Source of the DNA: Neocallimastix lanati (nom. inval.)
Lineage: Eukaryota > Neocallimastigomycota > Neocallimastigomycetes > Neocallimastigales > Neocallimastigaceae
Length of the DNA: 32,500 bases
Assembly: GCA_016946835.1 (NCBI GenBank)
Contig: JACVTC010000001.1
Span: forward strand, 1,627,501-1,660,000
Reading direction: 5' to 3'
Shown here: positions 12,670 through 27,449 of the stretch, piece after piece
How positions within the stretch are numbered: position 1 is the stretch's first letter
How the letters are laid out: every line of letters starts with the position of its first letter
Made by a program: the position numbers and the translations under genes
The notes under the pieces: generated by a model
The model's database searches: none
Told to the model about the DNA's origin: nothing
The model's input: the letters and a program-made list of their open reading frames with translations, nothing else

Positions 12670-12674
12670 ATTTT

Positions 12675-12807
12675 ATTAGACCTGAACAATTCGGGAGGGT
12701 TTTTTTTTTTTTTTATTTTCGTAATTAAGAAGAGTGTCATTAATCTTTATTTTTAGTTCTATAAAGGAAAATTTACTTATGAAGATGAAGCCTTTCTTGA
12801 TCTTGAG

Positions 12808-12857
<50 letters not shown>

Positions 12858-13134
12858 GGCCTTTTTACGACTTTTTGTTTTCCATTTTTCATGGACAACA
12901 TTCTCACTGAATTTTTATTTTCATCTTGATCTATGTGATAAAAGTGATAAAGTGTTTCCATTTTCATTTCAATACTTTTATCATACTTTTTTTAAAAAAA
13001 AAAGTTTTCATTTCAATACTTTATCATACTTTTTTTTTTAAAAAAAAAAAAAAAAAAAAAGTTTTCATTTCAATACTTTATCATACTTTTTTTTTTTAAA
13101 AAAAAAAGTTTTCATTTCAATACTTTTATCATAC

Positions 13135-13179
<45 letters not shown>

Positions 13180-13470
13180 GCACAAGAGCTCGTTTTACCT
13201 AAACATGGCTATCATCTGGATGAATTTACTGTTTAATCGAGGAGTTAAGACAAAGGTTGTTCCAACTATCACTGATACTATTTAATTTGTTTATAAATGT
13301 TATTTTTTTTAGATAATTATGATAAATTATGGTGTGAATATTGGAAATAAAAAAAAAAAAAAAAAAAAATTGTTATGATGATTTCTTTGCAGACCATATT
13401 GTACTACTTAGCTTACACCAATTAAAAATTAAAAATGAAGGCTCTCCCTCATCATGTATTTAATTTGGAC

Positions 13471-13509
<39 letters not shown>

Positions 13510-14659
13510 AAATGTCCTTCTGTATTAATTAAATGGACTAACCATGATTATAAAGATCCTATCATTTTTATCTTGGGAATGTTAAACCAATTCCCTCCCC
13601 CCAAAAAAAAAAAAAACTACTGTTATATATATTTAGGTATTTCCATTTTCAGTAACCATCCATCCCTCAAACCAATCAATGCCTTTGTGGAGTCTAAAAA
13701 AAGTTCAAAAAAAAAGAAAGTTCAAAAAAAAAAAAAAAAAAATTTTTAACTCATTCTTTAGTTTCTTAAACCAACGCAATAGGATGATTCTTTTTTTTTA
13801 CCTTTTTTAAAGAGATTTATATCATTCAATCAATATATATTATTTAGCAAAGATTTTGATATTTTTTTTTTTTTTTGCTTCACTTTTTATAGGTTCAAAA
13901 AACATGATAAATACAAATAAGGTTCAAACTCTTTTTAATAATAATTAGTTTATTATGGTGCACTGACCCTTCCTTAAGTATTAAAGAAAATAACTCAAAA
14001 ATAAAAAAAAAAAAAAAAAAATAAAATAAAAAAAATAAAAAAAAATAAGAAGAAATCTCATATAAGAAGTATTATATCAACAGAAAATCAACGGTTTTAA
14101 TTTACTTAGGACTTGTCACGTGATCTTCAATTTTTTTTTTTTTTAATTAAAATGAAGAAAAAATTCTAAATGGATTATTAAAGGATCTAAAGGATCTAAT
14201 AGAAAAAGTATTCCTAAGATGTCACATTTTTCTTGGACAAAAAAAAAAAAAAAAAAAAATCATGTTCTCTCTATATAGAAAAAAAAAATTATAATAAAAT
14301 CATATGAAAATTATAAAGGAGGTTAAATTGAATTTATGATGATGGTCGAAATAAATGGTAGAATGGTAGACGTCAACGGAATGAAAGGGACAAAACATTA
14401 TGAATGATAAATATACAAAATAGAGTGAAACTAGAAAATGATTTCAAGCTCATCCAGTAAAATATCCTCAATTTTAACTTTTGGTGGTAATAGAATTTTG
14501 TGATTAAATATCTTAGTTTCAAATAACAACACTACTATTGCTATCAGAAATGGTAGAGTTTTTTTTTTTTTTTTTTTGATAATTGTCCGAACATCTGACT
14601 ATGCTGAGGAAGGAGAAGGTGAATAGTCCTTTATCCATTGGATATTCAAATGCTCTTCC
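12675..14659 (+). pseudogene. Reverse transcriptase remnant of the LINE
   Basis: The recognisable part of the RT runs from finger motif IRPEQFG to the Cys/His region. No frame longer than about 100 codons survives, and frames change every few codons through +1 A/T insertions, poly-A/T tracts and stops. The catalytic FADD is FADH. The element cannot encode an active enzyme. The order of motifs and the CYxYLG and SLKPI blocks fit LINE RTs of early-diverging fungi; the clade was recognised by eye and not tested by search. Confidence 0.75.
12961..13178 (+). repeat. Four-copy tandem repeat inside the LINE relic
   Basis: Units start at 12961, 13005, 13062 and 13109. Each has TTTTCATTTCAATACTTT with an optional T, then ATCATAC, a T-run, an A-run of very different length (about 10 to 37) and, between units, a G. 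The unique part is nearly identical between copies while the homopolymers vary. Confidence 0.92.
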
Positions 14660-14961
14660 TTTTTTTTTTTTTTTTTTTTTATTCTATAGATGCCAATTAA
14701 ATCATCAAATCTTTAGAATTCATCAATGATCCTTTTTTATAATTATTCAGGAATAAAATAAGAACTCTCTTGCCTTATTTACCTATAATATTTTTAATAA
14801 TTTTATGAATATGAAAAAAATTTTTATTAATAAATAAATATATATATATATATATATTTTTTACATATTCCTTTCTTGGTGGAATTTTTTTATTTTATTT
14901 AATAATTTATTTTCCTTTATGATATGATTTTTCAGTGTTAAATGATACTGCAGAAACGGAG

Positions 14962-14998
<37 letters not shown>

Positions 14999-15160
14999 TG
15001 AACAACACTCTTAAAACAGTTCACATTCCCAGGTTCACAAGAGGGGGTCTACTGTTTCCTGTATGTTCCGTATATTGTTGGGGCATGCATGTTATCTTGA
15101 AAAAAAAAAAAAAATTACTTGTATTTATTAGCTCTCTTGAGTAAACTTTTTTTTTTTTTT

Positions 15161-15280
15161 GATTGATTTAGTGAGAAATTCATCAGTACCAAAGAGTGTC
15201 GACGTCGTTTTTTTTTTTTTTTTTTTTTTTTTGATCAATTTAGTGAGAAATTCATCAGTACCAAAGAGTGTCAACGTCGT
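15161..15280 (+). repeat. 48-bp direct repeat in the LINE tail
   Basis: Copies at 15161-15208 and 15233-15280 differ at three positions (GATTGA/GATCAA and GTCGACG/GTCAACG) and are separated by a T-run. The shared part includes GTGAGAAATTCATCAGTACC. Their near-identity implies a duplication more recent than the decay of the element. Confidence 0.93.
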
Positions 15281-16525
15281 ATCGATAGGGCATTAGGAAC
15301 ATTACTATTAGTTAGTCGTCCTATTATTAATATATATTTCAGACAGAAAATACTCTATAACCGTCCGTCTAGTTTCCGCTCATCACAGAAAGCAGAAAGT
15401 ACGGAAGAGTAATTCGCATCTTAAATAAGAATCTTTTTCCATATTTTTTTAAGGGGATGTTAACTTTTTTTTTTTTTTTTTTTTTTTTTTGTTTTATTAT
15501 TTTAGATTTAAATGGTGATCATGCTACCCACACATAGCCATAGTATAACATCACACCGATTTAATTTTAACTTTTGAACTTATTTTTATTCTATATTATT
15601 GCATTAAATTTTATTTGATTAATTTTTTTTTTTTTTTTTTTAATTTTTATTATTTTTTATTTTACTTAATCTTTTTACATACATTTTATTTTTATCTTTA
15701 AATTATATAATGTATTTTTTTTTTTTTTTAAAAAAAAAATGTTAATATGTTAATACATAAAAATATAACTGTCTATTTAATAAGAATTTTAGTATATTAA
15801 AAACAACGAAAACATTAACTAATAAAGCTAGGTATTCCTACAAAAACACTACCGAAATTTTTTTTTTTCTATCAAATTTCAAATGAAACAATTTTTTTTT
15901 TATTTTTTTTTTTTATTTTTTTTTTTTTTTTTTTTACTAAATATACTTTAAATATTTTAAACTTTTTTTTTTTTTTATTTTAATTTATATCATATAAACA
16001 ATTTTTATGAAATAAAATAATATGATATTGAAAATAAATAAATAAAAAAAAAGTATTTCTATTTCTATACTTCTTCTATTGACCTATCAATTAAATATAT
16101 TAATAATATATCCACATAGAATGATAAATAATTTTGTACATCTAATAATCTTATAATTTATTCATTTTTTAATTTTAAATTATAAAAGTTTTATATATAC
16201 AAAAAGTTAAGGTTATTTTTATTTTTATTTCATTTTTTTTTTAACTAATTATACAATGAAAATTATTAAATTATTTAATTTTAATCTATAAAAGATTATG
16301 AATTAAAATTTTATTCTCTATCTATGTATTCCTAAATCTAAAAAAAAAAAAAAAAAATAATAAAAACAAATAAAAAACCAAATTATAAATATAATAAAAT
16401 ATAATATAATAAAAATTAAATTTTTATAATAATAAAATTTATATTTTTAATTTTTTTTATTTTTTTATTTTTTTATATTTTTTTTTGTTTTTAGCTGTTC
16501 ATAATTAAACGATAAGAAATTTTTT

Positions 16526-16566
<41 letters not shown>

Positions 16567-16714
16567 TTTTTAATTCTATAATTATTTAATTTTTATTTAT
16601 GGTCAATTGATTCAATCAATATAAATTTGAATTATAATTTATTTTATTTTTATTTTTTACTTTTGTTTATGATTTTTTTTTTTAATTTTATTTTTTTTAT
16701 TTTTTTTATTTTTA

Positions 16715-16746
<32 letters not shown>

Positions 16747-17110
16747 AAAAAAATAAAGAAAAGGGTAATTAATTAATTTAGATTTAGATCTTAAAAAAAA
16801 AAATACAAATTATCCCACGACTTGATCATTTTTCATTAAAAAAATTTGTTGATTCAATAAATTTTAAGGAGATTATTTATATTATTATTATCATTAATAT
16901 TAATATTATTAATGATAATGATATATATCTTTATTTAATAATAGAATGTTGTAATAAATGAATATTTGTTAAATAATAACCATTATTATATGATATCTAC
17001 TAATCATTTATTCTTTATAATTATCAAAAATTAAATATATAATTAATAATTATTATTTATTATTATTTATTAATAATTATAATTCATTATTTAATTTATA
17101 TATAATTTAT

Positions 17111-17142
<32 letters not shown>

Positions 17143-17279
17143 AATTATTTCATAACTCATTCATTTATTTTAATATTTTAATTATGATCGATAAATGAAT
17201 AGATTCTCTATTAATCAATTTCAAATTTAATTTTTAAAAATTCTTATAATTTATAATTAATAATATTCTTATTAATAAA

Positions 17280-17700
17280 TAATTATATTACATTTATTAT
17301 TAATTATTAATTATTTACTTGTTATTTATTAATTATTATTTATTATTTATTATTTATTATTTATTATTTATTATTTATTAATAAATACTCTTTTTATTAT
17401 TATTTATTATTCATTATTTATTTATTTATTATTTATTAATAAATACTCTTTTTATTATTATTTATTATTTATTATTTATTATTTATTATTCAAATATTTA
17501 TTATTTATTATATATAATAAATACTCTTCTTCTTATTATTATTTATTATTTATTATTTATTATTTATTATATATAATAAATACTCTTCTTATTATTAATT
17601 ATTTATTATTTATTATTTATTTAATATATTTATTATTCAATTATTTATTATTTATTATTTATTATTTATTATTATTTATTATTTATTATTTACTATTATA
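17280..17700 (+). repeat. TTATTA/TACTC minisatellite
   Basis: TTATTTA-type repeats interspersed with four ATAAATACTCTT boxes near 17381, 17440, 17517 and 17577. The first two boxes carry TTATTAATAAATACTC, the exact reverse complement of the box in the array at 24000-24835. Confidence 0.93.
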
Positions 17701-18398
17701 TAATAAATTGACATTTACATATTTATAATAAATTAACTCTATTTAATATATTTATATTTTTATCCGGAGTGTCATTTTTTTTTTTTCTCTCTAATATTTA
17801 TTATTAAATAAGGTTTATTAGAGAAGAAGATAATTCTTTTATTAACAAATTATCTAAATTAAAATATATTATTCTTAAATCATATTACTATATATAGTTT
17901 TCATTCATTTTTCTTTTCATTTGTTTTTATTTTATTTTTTATTGTTATTAAACCTTATTTTTAATATTCTTTATTAATTAATTGTTATTTTTTTTTCCTT
18001 CTAAAAAAAAAAAAAAACATTTGAATTCTAACCATATCATAAATAAATCAATGAATAAATAAAATATTTTTTATATTATGTTATGTAAAAGATAGGTGTA
18101 ACAGCATTTATTATATATAATTAAAATCATTGATTAATATTAACTGATATATTATTAATATATAATTTTTATACTCTCTTAATTCTCTATAATTTATTTA
18201 ATTCACTATAATTTATTTAATTCAAATAATTATATAAAATTAAATATTAAAATAAAAAAAAAAGAATAAATGAATAAATGAATAAAATTAAATCATTTTT
18301 TAATATTTAATATAGTAAATTAAACCAAATAAAGAAAAAAAAATAAACCAAAAAATCTGGTTTAATAATTAAAAAAAAAATATAAATAAATAAACAAA

Positions 18399-18445
<47 letters not shown>

Positions 18446-18650
18446 ATTATATATTAAAAAAAATTTTTTTTATATCTAAATAAATAAAAAACATAAAAAT
18501 AAAAATAATAATATATAATTAATTATATATAATTTTTAATGTATATTAAGTAGAAAATATATATATATATAATGAACAAATATTTATTTAAATTTTTTAT
18601 TTATTTATTTTTTTTTTTTTTTTATATTCATGAGTTTAATTAAATACAAT

Positions 18651-18680
18651 AAACAAACAAACAAACAAACAAACAAACAA
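18651..18680 (+). repeat. (AAAC)n microsatellite
   Basis: About seven perfect tetranucleotide units, one of the few repeats here that contains C. Confidence 0.95.
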
Positions 18681-18728
18681 TAAAAAAAAAGACAAAAAAA
18701 AAATTAAAAAAAATTTAAAGGATAAATA

Positions 18729-18866
18729 AAGGCTGATTTTCATATGTCAAAAGGGTGTTCTGGCATAATTTACTATTCATAATAATAATAATATTAAAAG
18801 GTTGATTTTCATATGTCAAAAGGATGTTATGGCATAATTTACTATTCATAATAATAATAATATTAA
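18729..18866 (+). repeat. 69-bp tandem duplication
   Basis: Copies at 18729-18797 and 18798-18866 differ at three positions (GGCTG/GGTTG, GGGTG/GGATG, TTCTGG/TTATGG). Each has GATTTTCATATGTCAAAAGG and ends in AATAATAATAATATT. Confidence 0.95.
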
Positions 18867-19407
18867 TACTAAATAATAATAATAATAAAAATAAATAAAT
18901 AAATAAAAAAAAAAATAGAAATAATAATATTAAAACTAAAATAAAAAAAAAATCTTTTTTCATATGTTTTAATTTTTATTTTATTTTATTTAAATATTAA
19001 ATTAATCGTAAATATTCATATATTATTAATAAATATTAAATAATAAAAAAAAAAAAAAAAAGAAAAGAAAAAGAAAAAAAAATTTTGATAATTCTAATAA
19101 TTAATTAATAAAGCCTTAAAAAAAAAAAATTAAAAATATCCTTTTTTTTTTAAAAAAAAAAATAATTAAATGTAGTGGAATAGTTGAATTCATTAATAAT
19201 ATCATGAAATAATTAAAATAATCATTAATTTCAAGAACACCAAAAAAAAAAAAAAAAAAGATTTAAAGATTGATAAAAATAATTTATAAAAAAAAAAAAA
19301 AAAAAAAGGAATTTAAAATAATAATTTCATTCAATAGTAGATATTTTTATTTATATATTTAATGCATTTATATATATAAATAATTTTTATATTTTTATAT
19401 ATGTTTA

Positions 19408-19412
<5 letters not shown>

Positions 19413-19483
<71 letters not shown>
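19413..19483 (+). repeat. (ATT)n microsatellite
   Basis: More than 20 perfect trinucleotide units. Confidence 0.97.
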
Positions 19484-20711
19484 TCATTTATTTATTTTTT
19501 ATTTAATTATAATTATAATTTTTTTTTTTTTGCCTTCTTTTTTTTTTTTTTAAAAAAAAAAAATTGTTGTTAGTTTTTCAACGTAATTTTAAGTAATTCA
19601 ACATAATATTATAATAAATTTTATGTAATTCTATAATAAATTTATTATAATTTTATGTAATTCTTATAATAGTTTTATTTATTATAAATTTTATGTAATT
19701 CTTATAATAATTTTTTTTTTATAAATATTAATTTTTACCAATTAATAAATTTAATAATAAATGGGTTATAATTTATTAAACAGGCCAATAGTCAATGAAG
19801 CATTAATAAATAATTAAATTTATTCATAACAATTATTTGATCATTTCAAATTATTTTGTTTTAATTTTTATTAAATAAATTTTATCATTTTACATTTGAC
19901 AAATAAACTAAACTAACATAAAATAAAATAAAAAAGTCTTTTTTTTTTTTTTTTTTTAATTTTTTTTCTTTTAAAGCAAAATAAAAATAAAACTAAATAA
20001 TAAAAAAAAATAAAAATAAAAATAACTCGAAAAGAAAAAAAAAATAATAATAATAGTAAGGTATTAAAAAAAAAAAAAGAGACAAATTTAAAAAAAATAT
20101 ATATATAAATAAAGACTAAAGAAGATAATATTAAAGTACTAATTTAGAGGCATATTTAAATAAATATATATTTTATATATATATATTATTAAATATTACT
20201 TATTATTATTATTATTATTATTATTTTTTTTTTTTGGAATACTATTTTATAAAAATTAAATAAAGTAATAATGGAATAATTATTGGGTTGAAATAAAATA
20301 TATATAATATATATATATATGTGTGTGTGTGTAAATTGGAATATGTAATGAAATAAAAAAAAAGAAAGAAAGGAAAAAAAAAAAAAAAAAAAAAAATCAA
20401 AAGCATTAATCTAAATAAAAATACAGAAAAAAAGAAAAAAAAAAAAAAAAACATGATATATAAAATATATTTAATAATTAGAGTTGAAATATAAAAAATT
20501 TAAAAAAAAAAAAAAAAATAGAAAAGTCCAAAAAAGATATTGAAATATAAAAAAAAAAAAAATAATAATAAATAGCCCAAAAAAAAAAAAAAAATATATT
20601 CAGTAATATATTCTCAAATATATAAAAATTATTATATACTAATTCTTAACTACTTTTTTTACTTTTTTTTTTTATTTATATAATAAAAATAATAATACTA
20701 CAATAAATCAG

Positions 20712-20750
<39 letters not shown>
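20712..20750 (+). repeat. 39-base poly-A tract before CotH gene 3
   Basis: An uninterrupted A-run ending 27 bp before the start codon. Long dA:dT tracts are known to exclude nucleosomes, so it may contribute to promoter openness. Similar runs occur across the whole window, so specific regulation is not shown. Confidence 0.6.
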
Positions 20751-20752
<2 letters not shown>

Positions 20753-20776
20753 ATATATATAGATAACTATATAAAA

Positions 20777-23177
<2,401 letters not shown>

Positions 23178-25271
23178 AAAAAAAAATAGTTAATAATTTA
23201 TTTTTATTTATTTATATTTTTTTTTTTTAAAATAATATATTAAAATAATAAATATATAATAAATCATAAATCCATAAAAAAAAAAAAAACAGTTTAAAAA
23301 AAAAGTATAAAAAAATTTAAAAAAAATTATACCAAATTCAAAATTTTTTATAATAAAAATAATAGTATAATTTAACTATATAATTATATATAATTATATT
23401 AAATTTTTTAAAACTAAAAAATAAAAAATAAAATTAAAAAATATTAATATATATAAAAAATTAAAAAAAAAAAAAAGTTTTTATTTAAATATATTATTTA
23501 TTTATTTATTTATTTATTTTTTTTTTTTTTGGAGTGTAAAAAATATATATTTAAAAGTTAGTCTTAAAGAATTTTTTTTTTTTTTTAAATAAAGATATCA
23601 TATCCTATTTAAAGAATTATATAAACATATCTTTTAATACTAATAATAATAATAATGAAAAATAAATGATTTTTTTCTTTTAGTTTTTATAAATTTTATA
23701 AAAGGAGCAAAAAATAAAAATAAAAGTCATTAAATTAAAAACAAATTAGATCACATATGCCAAAACAAAATCAACTAAATAATTTTTTTTTTTTTTTTTT
23801 TTTTCTTTCCCTTTAGATTATTTTTATTTTTATTATTATTATTGATTCGGGTTTAGAATGATCTTATTATTAATTAATATTTTATTATTATTTCCTTTTT
23901 ACATATATTTATATGAAGTTGTAAATTTTATAGGTATATAGAAATAGAAAAAAAGAATATTCTGAAATAAAAAAGTTATATAAAGAGTCAAATAAATAAT
24001 AAATAAATAATAAATAATAAATATTAAATAATAAATAATAAAAGAGTATTTATTAATAAATAATCAATAATAAAAAAGAGTATTTATTAATAAATAATAA
24101 ATAATAAATAATATATAAATAAATAAATAAATAATCAATAATAAAAAGAGTATTTATTAATAAATAAATAATAATAAATAATAAATAAATAATAATAAAT
24201 AATAAATAATAAATAATAAATAATAAATAAATAAATAAATAATCAATAATAAAAAGAGTATTTATTAATAAATAATAAATAATAAATAATAAAAAAGAGT
24301 ATTTATTAATAAATAATCAATAATAAAAAAGAGTATTTATTAATAAATAATCAATAATAAAAAAGAGTATTTATTAATAAATAATAAATAATAAATAATA
24401 AATAAATAAATAAATAATCAATAATAAAAAGAGTATTTATTAATAAATAAATAATAATAAATAATAAATAAATAATAATAAATAATAAATAATAAATAAT
24501 AAATAATAAATAAATAAATAAATAATCAATAATAAAAAGAGTATTTATTAATAAATAATAAATAATAAATAATAATTAAAAGGAGTATTTATTAATAAAT
24601 AATAAATAATAAAAAGAGTATTTATTAATAAATAATAAATAAATAAATAATTAAATAATAAATAATAAAAAAGAGTATTTATTAATAAATAATAAATAAT
24701 AAATAATAAATAATAAATAATAAAAAGAGTATTTATTAATAAATAATAAATAAATAAATAATCAATAATAAAAAGAGTATTTATTAATAAATAATAAATA
24801 ATAAATAATAAAATAATAAATAATAAATAATAAATAAGTTTTTTTTTTTTTGTTTTTTTTTGAAAAATGTGAATTTCCTTTTTTATTTCCTTTATATATT
24901 TATATTTATATATATATTTTTTTATTTTGAAAGTTTTTTTTTTCTTTAATTAATCATACTATTATTTTTCTTTTTTCTTCTTATAATTTATAATTATAAT
25001 AATTGAATATATTAATTATACTATAAATTTTACCATTGAATAAATTGTTAATCCATTAGAATATACCACAATTAATTTCAAAAAAAAAAAAAGAAAGAAA
25101 GAAAGAAAAAAAAAACATATAAATAATTCTAATTTCTATAATTAATTAATTTTTTATATATTCCAAAAATAATAAAAAATTATATACATAAAAATTGAAC
25201 AAGCATACTTTTTATATATATATAAATATATAAATTTTTTATTTTTCTTTTGAAAATAATAAAATAATAAT

Positions 25272-25302
<31 letters not shown>

Positions 25303-25320
25303 TAATAATAAAATAATAAT

Positions 25321-25352
<32 letters not shown>

Positions 25353-26634
25353 ATTAATAATAAATATATATTTTTTATTTTTTGGACTTTTGTAAAATAT
25401 CTTCATCTATGGAGCCCATAGAAATACCAATAAAAATTGAAAATTAAAAATTAGAAATTAAAAATTAGAAATTAAAAATTAAAAAATTAAAAATTAAAAA
25501 TTAAAAAGATACGAAATAGATATAAAATATGAAGCATCGATATATTTTCTTATATATACGTTTATATTATTTTCTATAGGAAGCAATGGATATGTGTATA
25601 TTATTTTCTATATGGATCATAATATATTATATAATAGATACAATTTGGAAGTTCATGACACAAAATTTCTTTTCATAGATTAAATATTCATAAGACAAAA
25701 GAGAATGTATACATAAAGATAATCAAAAATTGTATAAATAGAATAGTTTAAATTTGTTAACTAATAAAATTAATATATATAAAATATTATTAATTTTTCT
25801 AAAAAGGAATTATTGTTTTTTAACATTTAAATTTTTAATTTTTAAAAATTCTATTTATAGTCTACTTAAATAATTCTAAAAAATACAAAAACAAGCAAAA
25901 AAAAATTAATATTGAAATATATAAAACAAATAAAAAAAAAAGAATAAAGAAAAAAGAAAAAAAAAAGATTTATATACTGATAATTTTAATACATACAAAA
26001 TTTGAATTATGTACAATATATAATTTTTATTTAAGAGAATATAAATAATATACTTTTGTATATATAAAAATATATTCCACTTGGATTTACCAAAAAATAA
26101 AAAAAAAAATTAAATCAAATTGAAAAAAAAAAAAAAAGAATAGAAAATATAATAATTAATTTTAAAATATATATTTCATTCATTCAAAGAATATATAAAT
26201 AATAGATTCTAATATATAAAAATAAAATAAATTAATTTTGATATACCAAAAATATTAAAATCCTATATAAAATTTTTTATATTATGAAAAAAAGTTGAGA
26301 TTTAAAGAAAAATCTGAAATAGTGTAACCTTATTATTTAATTAATATAATATTTAAAGTTTTTATATATAAACTTTAATTTAATTTAATAAATGAAAGTA
26401 TTTTTAATTAAACTTTATATAATCAAAAATTAATATTATTTATTATGATATAATTGAATACAAATTTCAACAATTGTTTTCATTGGTTTATTTTAATTTT
26501 TAATAAAAAACTAAACATTAATGACATAATAAAATTTTATAAAATATCTTTAAATAAATACTCAAGGCTGTAATAATTAGCATAAAAGATTTTATTTACT
26601 ACCCAATAAATGGCACAATCTATATTTTTAGAAG

Positions 26635-26666
<32 letters not shown>

Positions 26667-27253
26667 TTATACAATATATGAAGAAAACAATAAAAAAAAA
26701 AAAAAGAAAAATTAATTATTATAAACATTTATTTACTAATTTATTAAATATATATAAAAAAAAAGTTTTTTATATAAAATTTTAAAAGGAGACGTCTGCC
26801 TCTAACTATAAAATAATAAGAAAAAGAAAAATCGATTAAAAGAAAAAAATAAAAAAAATACGAAGTAATAATACAAATAATTAATTAAAATTAAAATAAT
26901 TATAATAAATTTAATATTTATATTTTTGATATATTTGGAGTATGTGGACATTTTTTCTATTAATATAATTTTAATTAATTTTATGTTAATGATATATATT
27001 TATATATTTATATATTTATATATATATAATAAAAATTATATATTTGACAGTCATAAGAAATTTATTTTACATATATATCCTTTCTAAATTGTATTATAAA
27101 ATTTTTTTTTTTTTTTTTTTTTTTTTAAATTCAAAAAATATATATATTTTAATCCATTTTCCATTTTTTTTAACTTTTTTTCACTTTTATTTTTTTTTTT
27201 TTTTTTTCAAAAAAAAATCAAATAAAAAAAAAAACATATTATATATATAAATA
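23178..27253. other. Spacer between CotH genes 3 and 4
   Basis: Low-complexity DNA dominated by the minisatellite at 24000-24835 and an AATAAT/ATTAAT array at 25260-25366. A stretch at 25380-25800 is less repetitive but has no convincing frame. A GC patch with the palindrome AGACGTCT (26790-26797) lies about 460 bp before gene 4. Confidence 0.8.
24000..24835 (+). repeat. Large AATAAT/GAGTATTT minisatellite with higher-order structure
   Basis: Fourteen copies of GAGTATTTATTAATAAATAA are separated by variable AAT/AATA filler. Boxes near 24148 and 24256 recur near 24431 and 24540 with the same filler, so a block of about 284 bp has been duplicated within the array. Confidence 0.95.
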
Positions 27254-27416
27254 ATGAGATTTAATAAATTTGTTGGAACTATATTACTATCAATTCCAGC
27301 TCTATTAGCAAAAGCTGAGGAAGGTAAATAATATATATAATATATATAATATATATTTATTAGTAAAAAAAAAAAAAGAAAATAAAGATTAAATAAAAAC
27401 TATATAAAAATTAATA

Positions 27417-27449
<33 letters not shown>

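Larger units (their letters stand above)
12670..15420 (+). mobile_element. Decayed, 5'-truncated LINE (non-LTR) retrotransposon
   Basis: Reverse transcriptase landmarks appear in the expected order on one strand, across shifting frames: IRPEQFG (12675-12695), FLDLEK (12793-12810) continued after a poly-A tract as KAF (12856-12864), NRGV/RQ/GC/P broken by single-base insertions and then LFNLFIN (13235-13298), FFADHIVLL (13383-13409, the FADD box with its second Asp changed to His), DPIIFILGM (about 13555-13584), CYIYLGIS (13621-13644), GSKNMINTNKVQTLF (13892-13936), IPKMSHFSWTK (14210-14242), DNCP (14578-14589) and SFIHWIFKC (14627-14653). The last two resemble the Cys/His C-terminal region of such elements. 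No endonuclease domain is seen, so the copy is 5' truncated. The 3' limit is uncertain; the open segment up to about 15420 is assigned only by continuity. Confidence 0.78.
15421..20776. other. Spacer between the LINE relic and CotH gene 3
   Basis: Almost pure A/T low-complexity DNA apart from a patch at 15490-15600 that may belong to the LINE 3' end. It includes ATAA repeats at 18384-18447, AAAC repeats at 18651-18680, an ATT array at 19413-19483, a minisatellite (17280-17700) and a 69-bp duplication (18729-18866). No gene is recognised. Confidence 0.8.

Noticed and set aside
12773-12967. 64-codon minus-strand frame
   Set aside because: Antisense to the RT relic, with its centre made of poly-Phe from the A-tract.
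13435-13749. 104-codon plus-strand frame with poly-Lys blocks
   Set aside because: It is a chance in-frame stretch of the LINE reverse transcriptase relic; the poly-Lys blocks are expanded A-tracts. It is not an independent gene.
18715-18963. 82-codon minus-strand frame with an internal repeat
   Set aside because: The repeated peptide is just the 69-bp DNA duplication read through; the rest is poly-Phe/Leu/Ile from simple repeats.
24000-24835. CRISPR-like spaced repeat
   Set aside because: The spacers are themselves AAT/AATA repeats of variable length, so this is a minisatellite in eukaryotic DNA.
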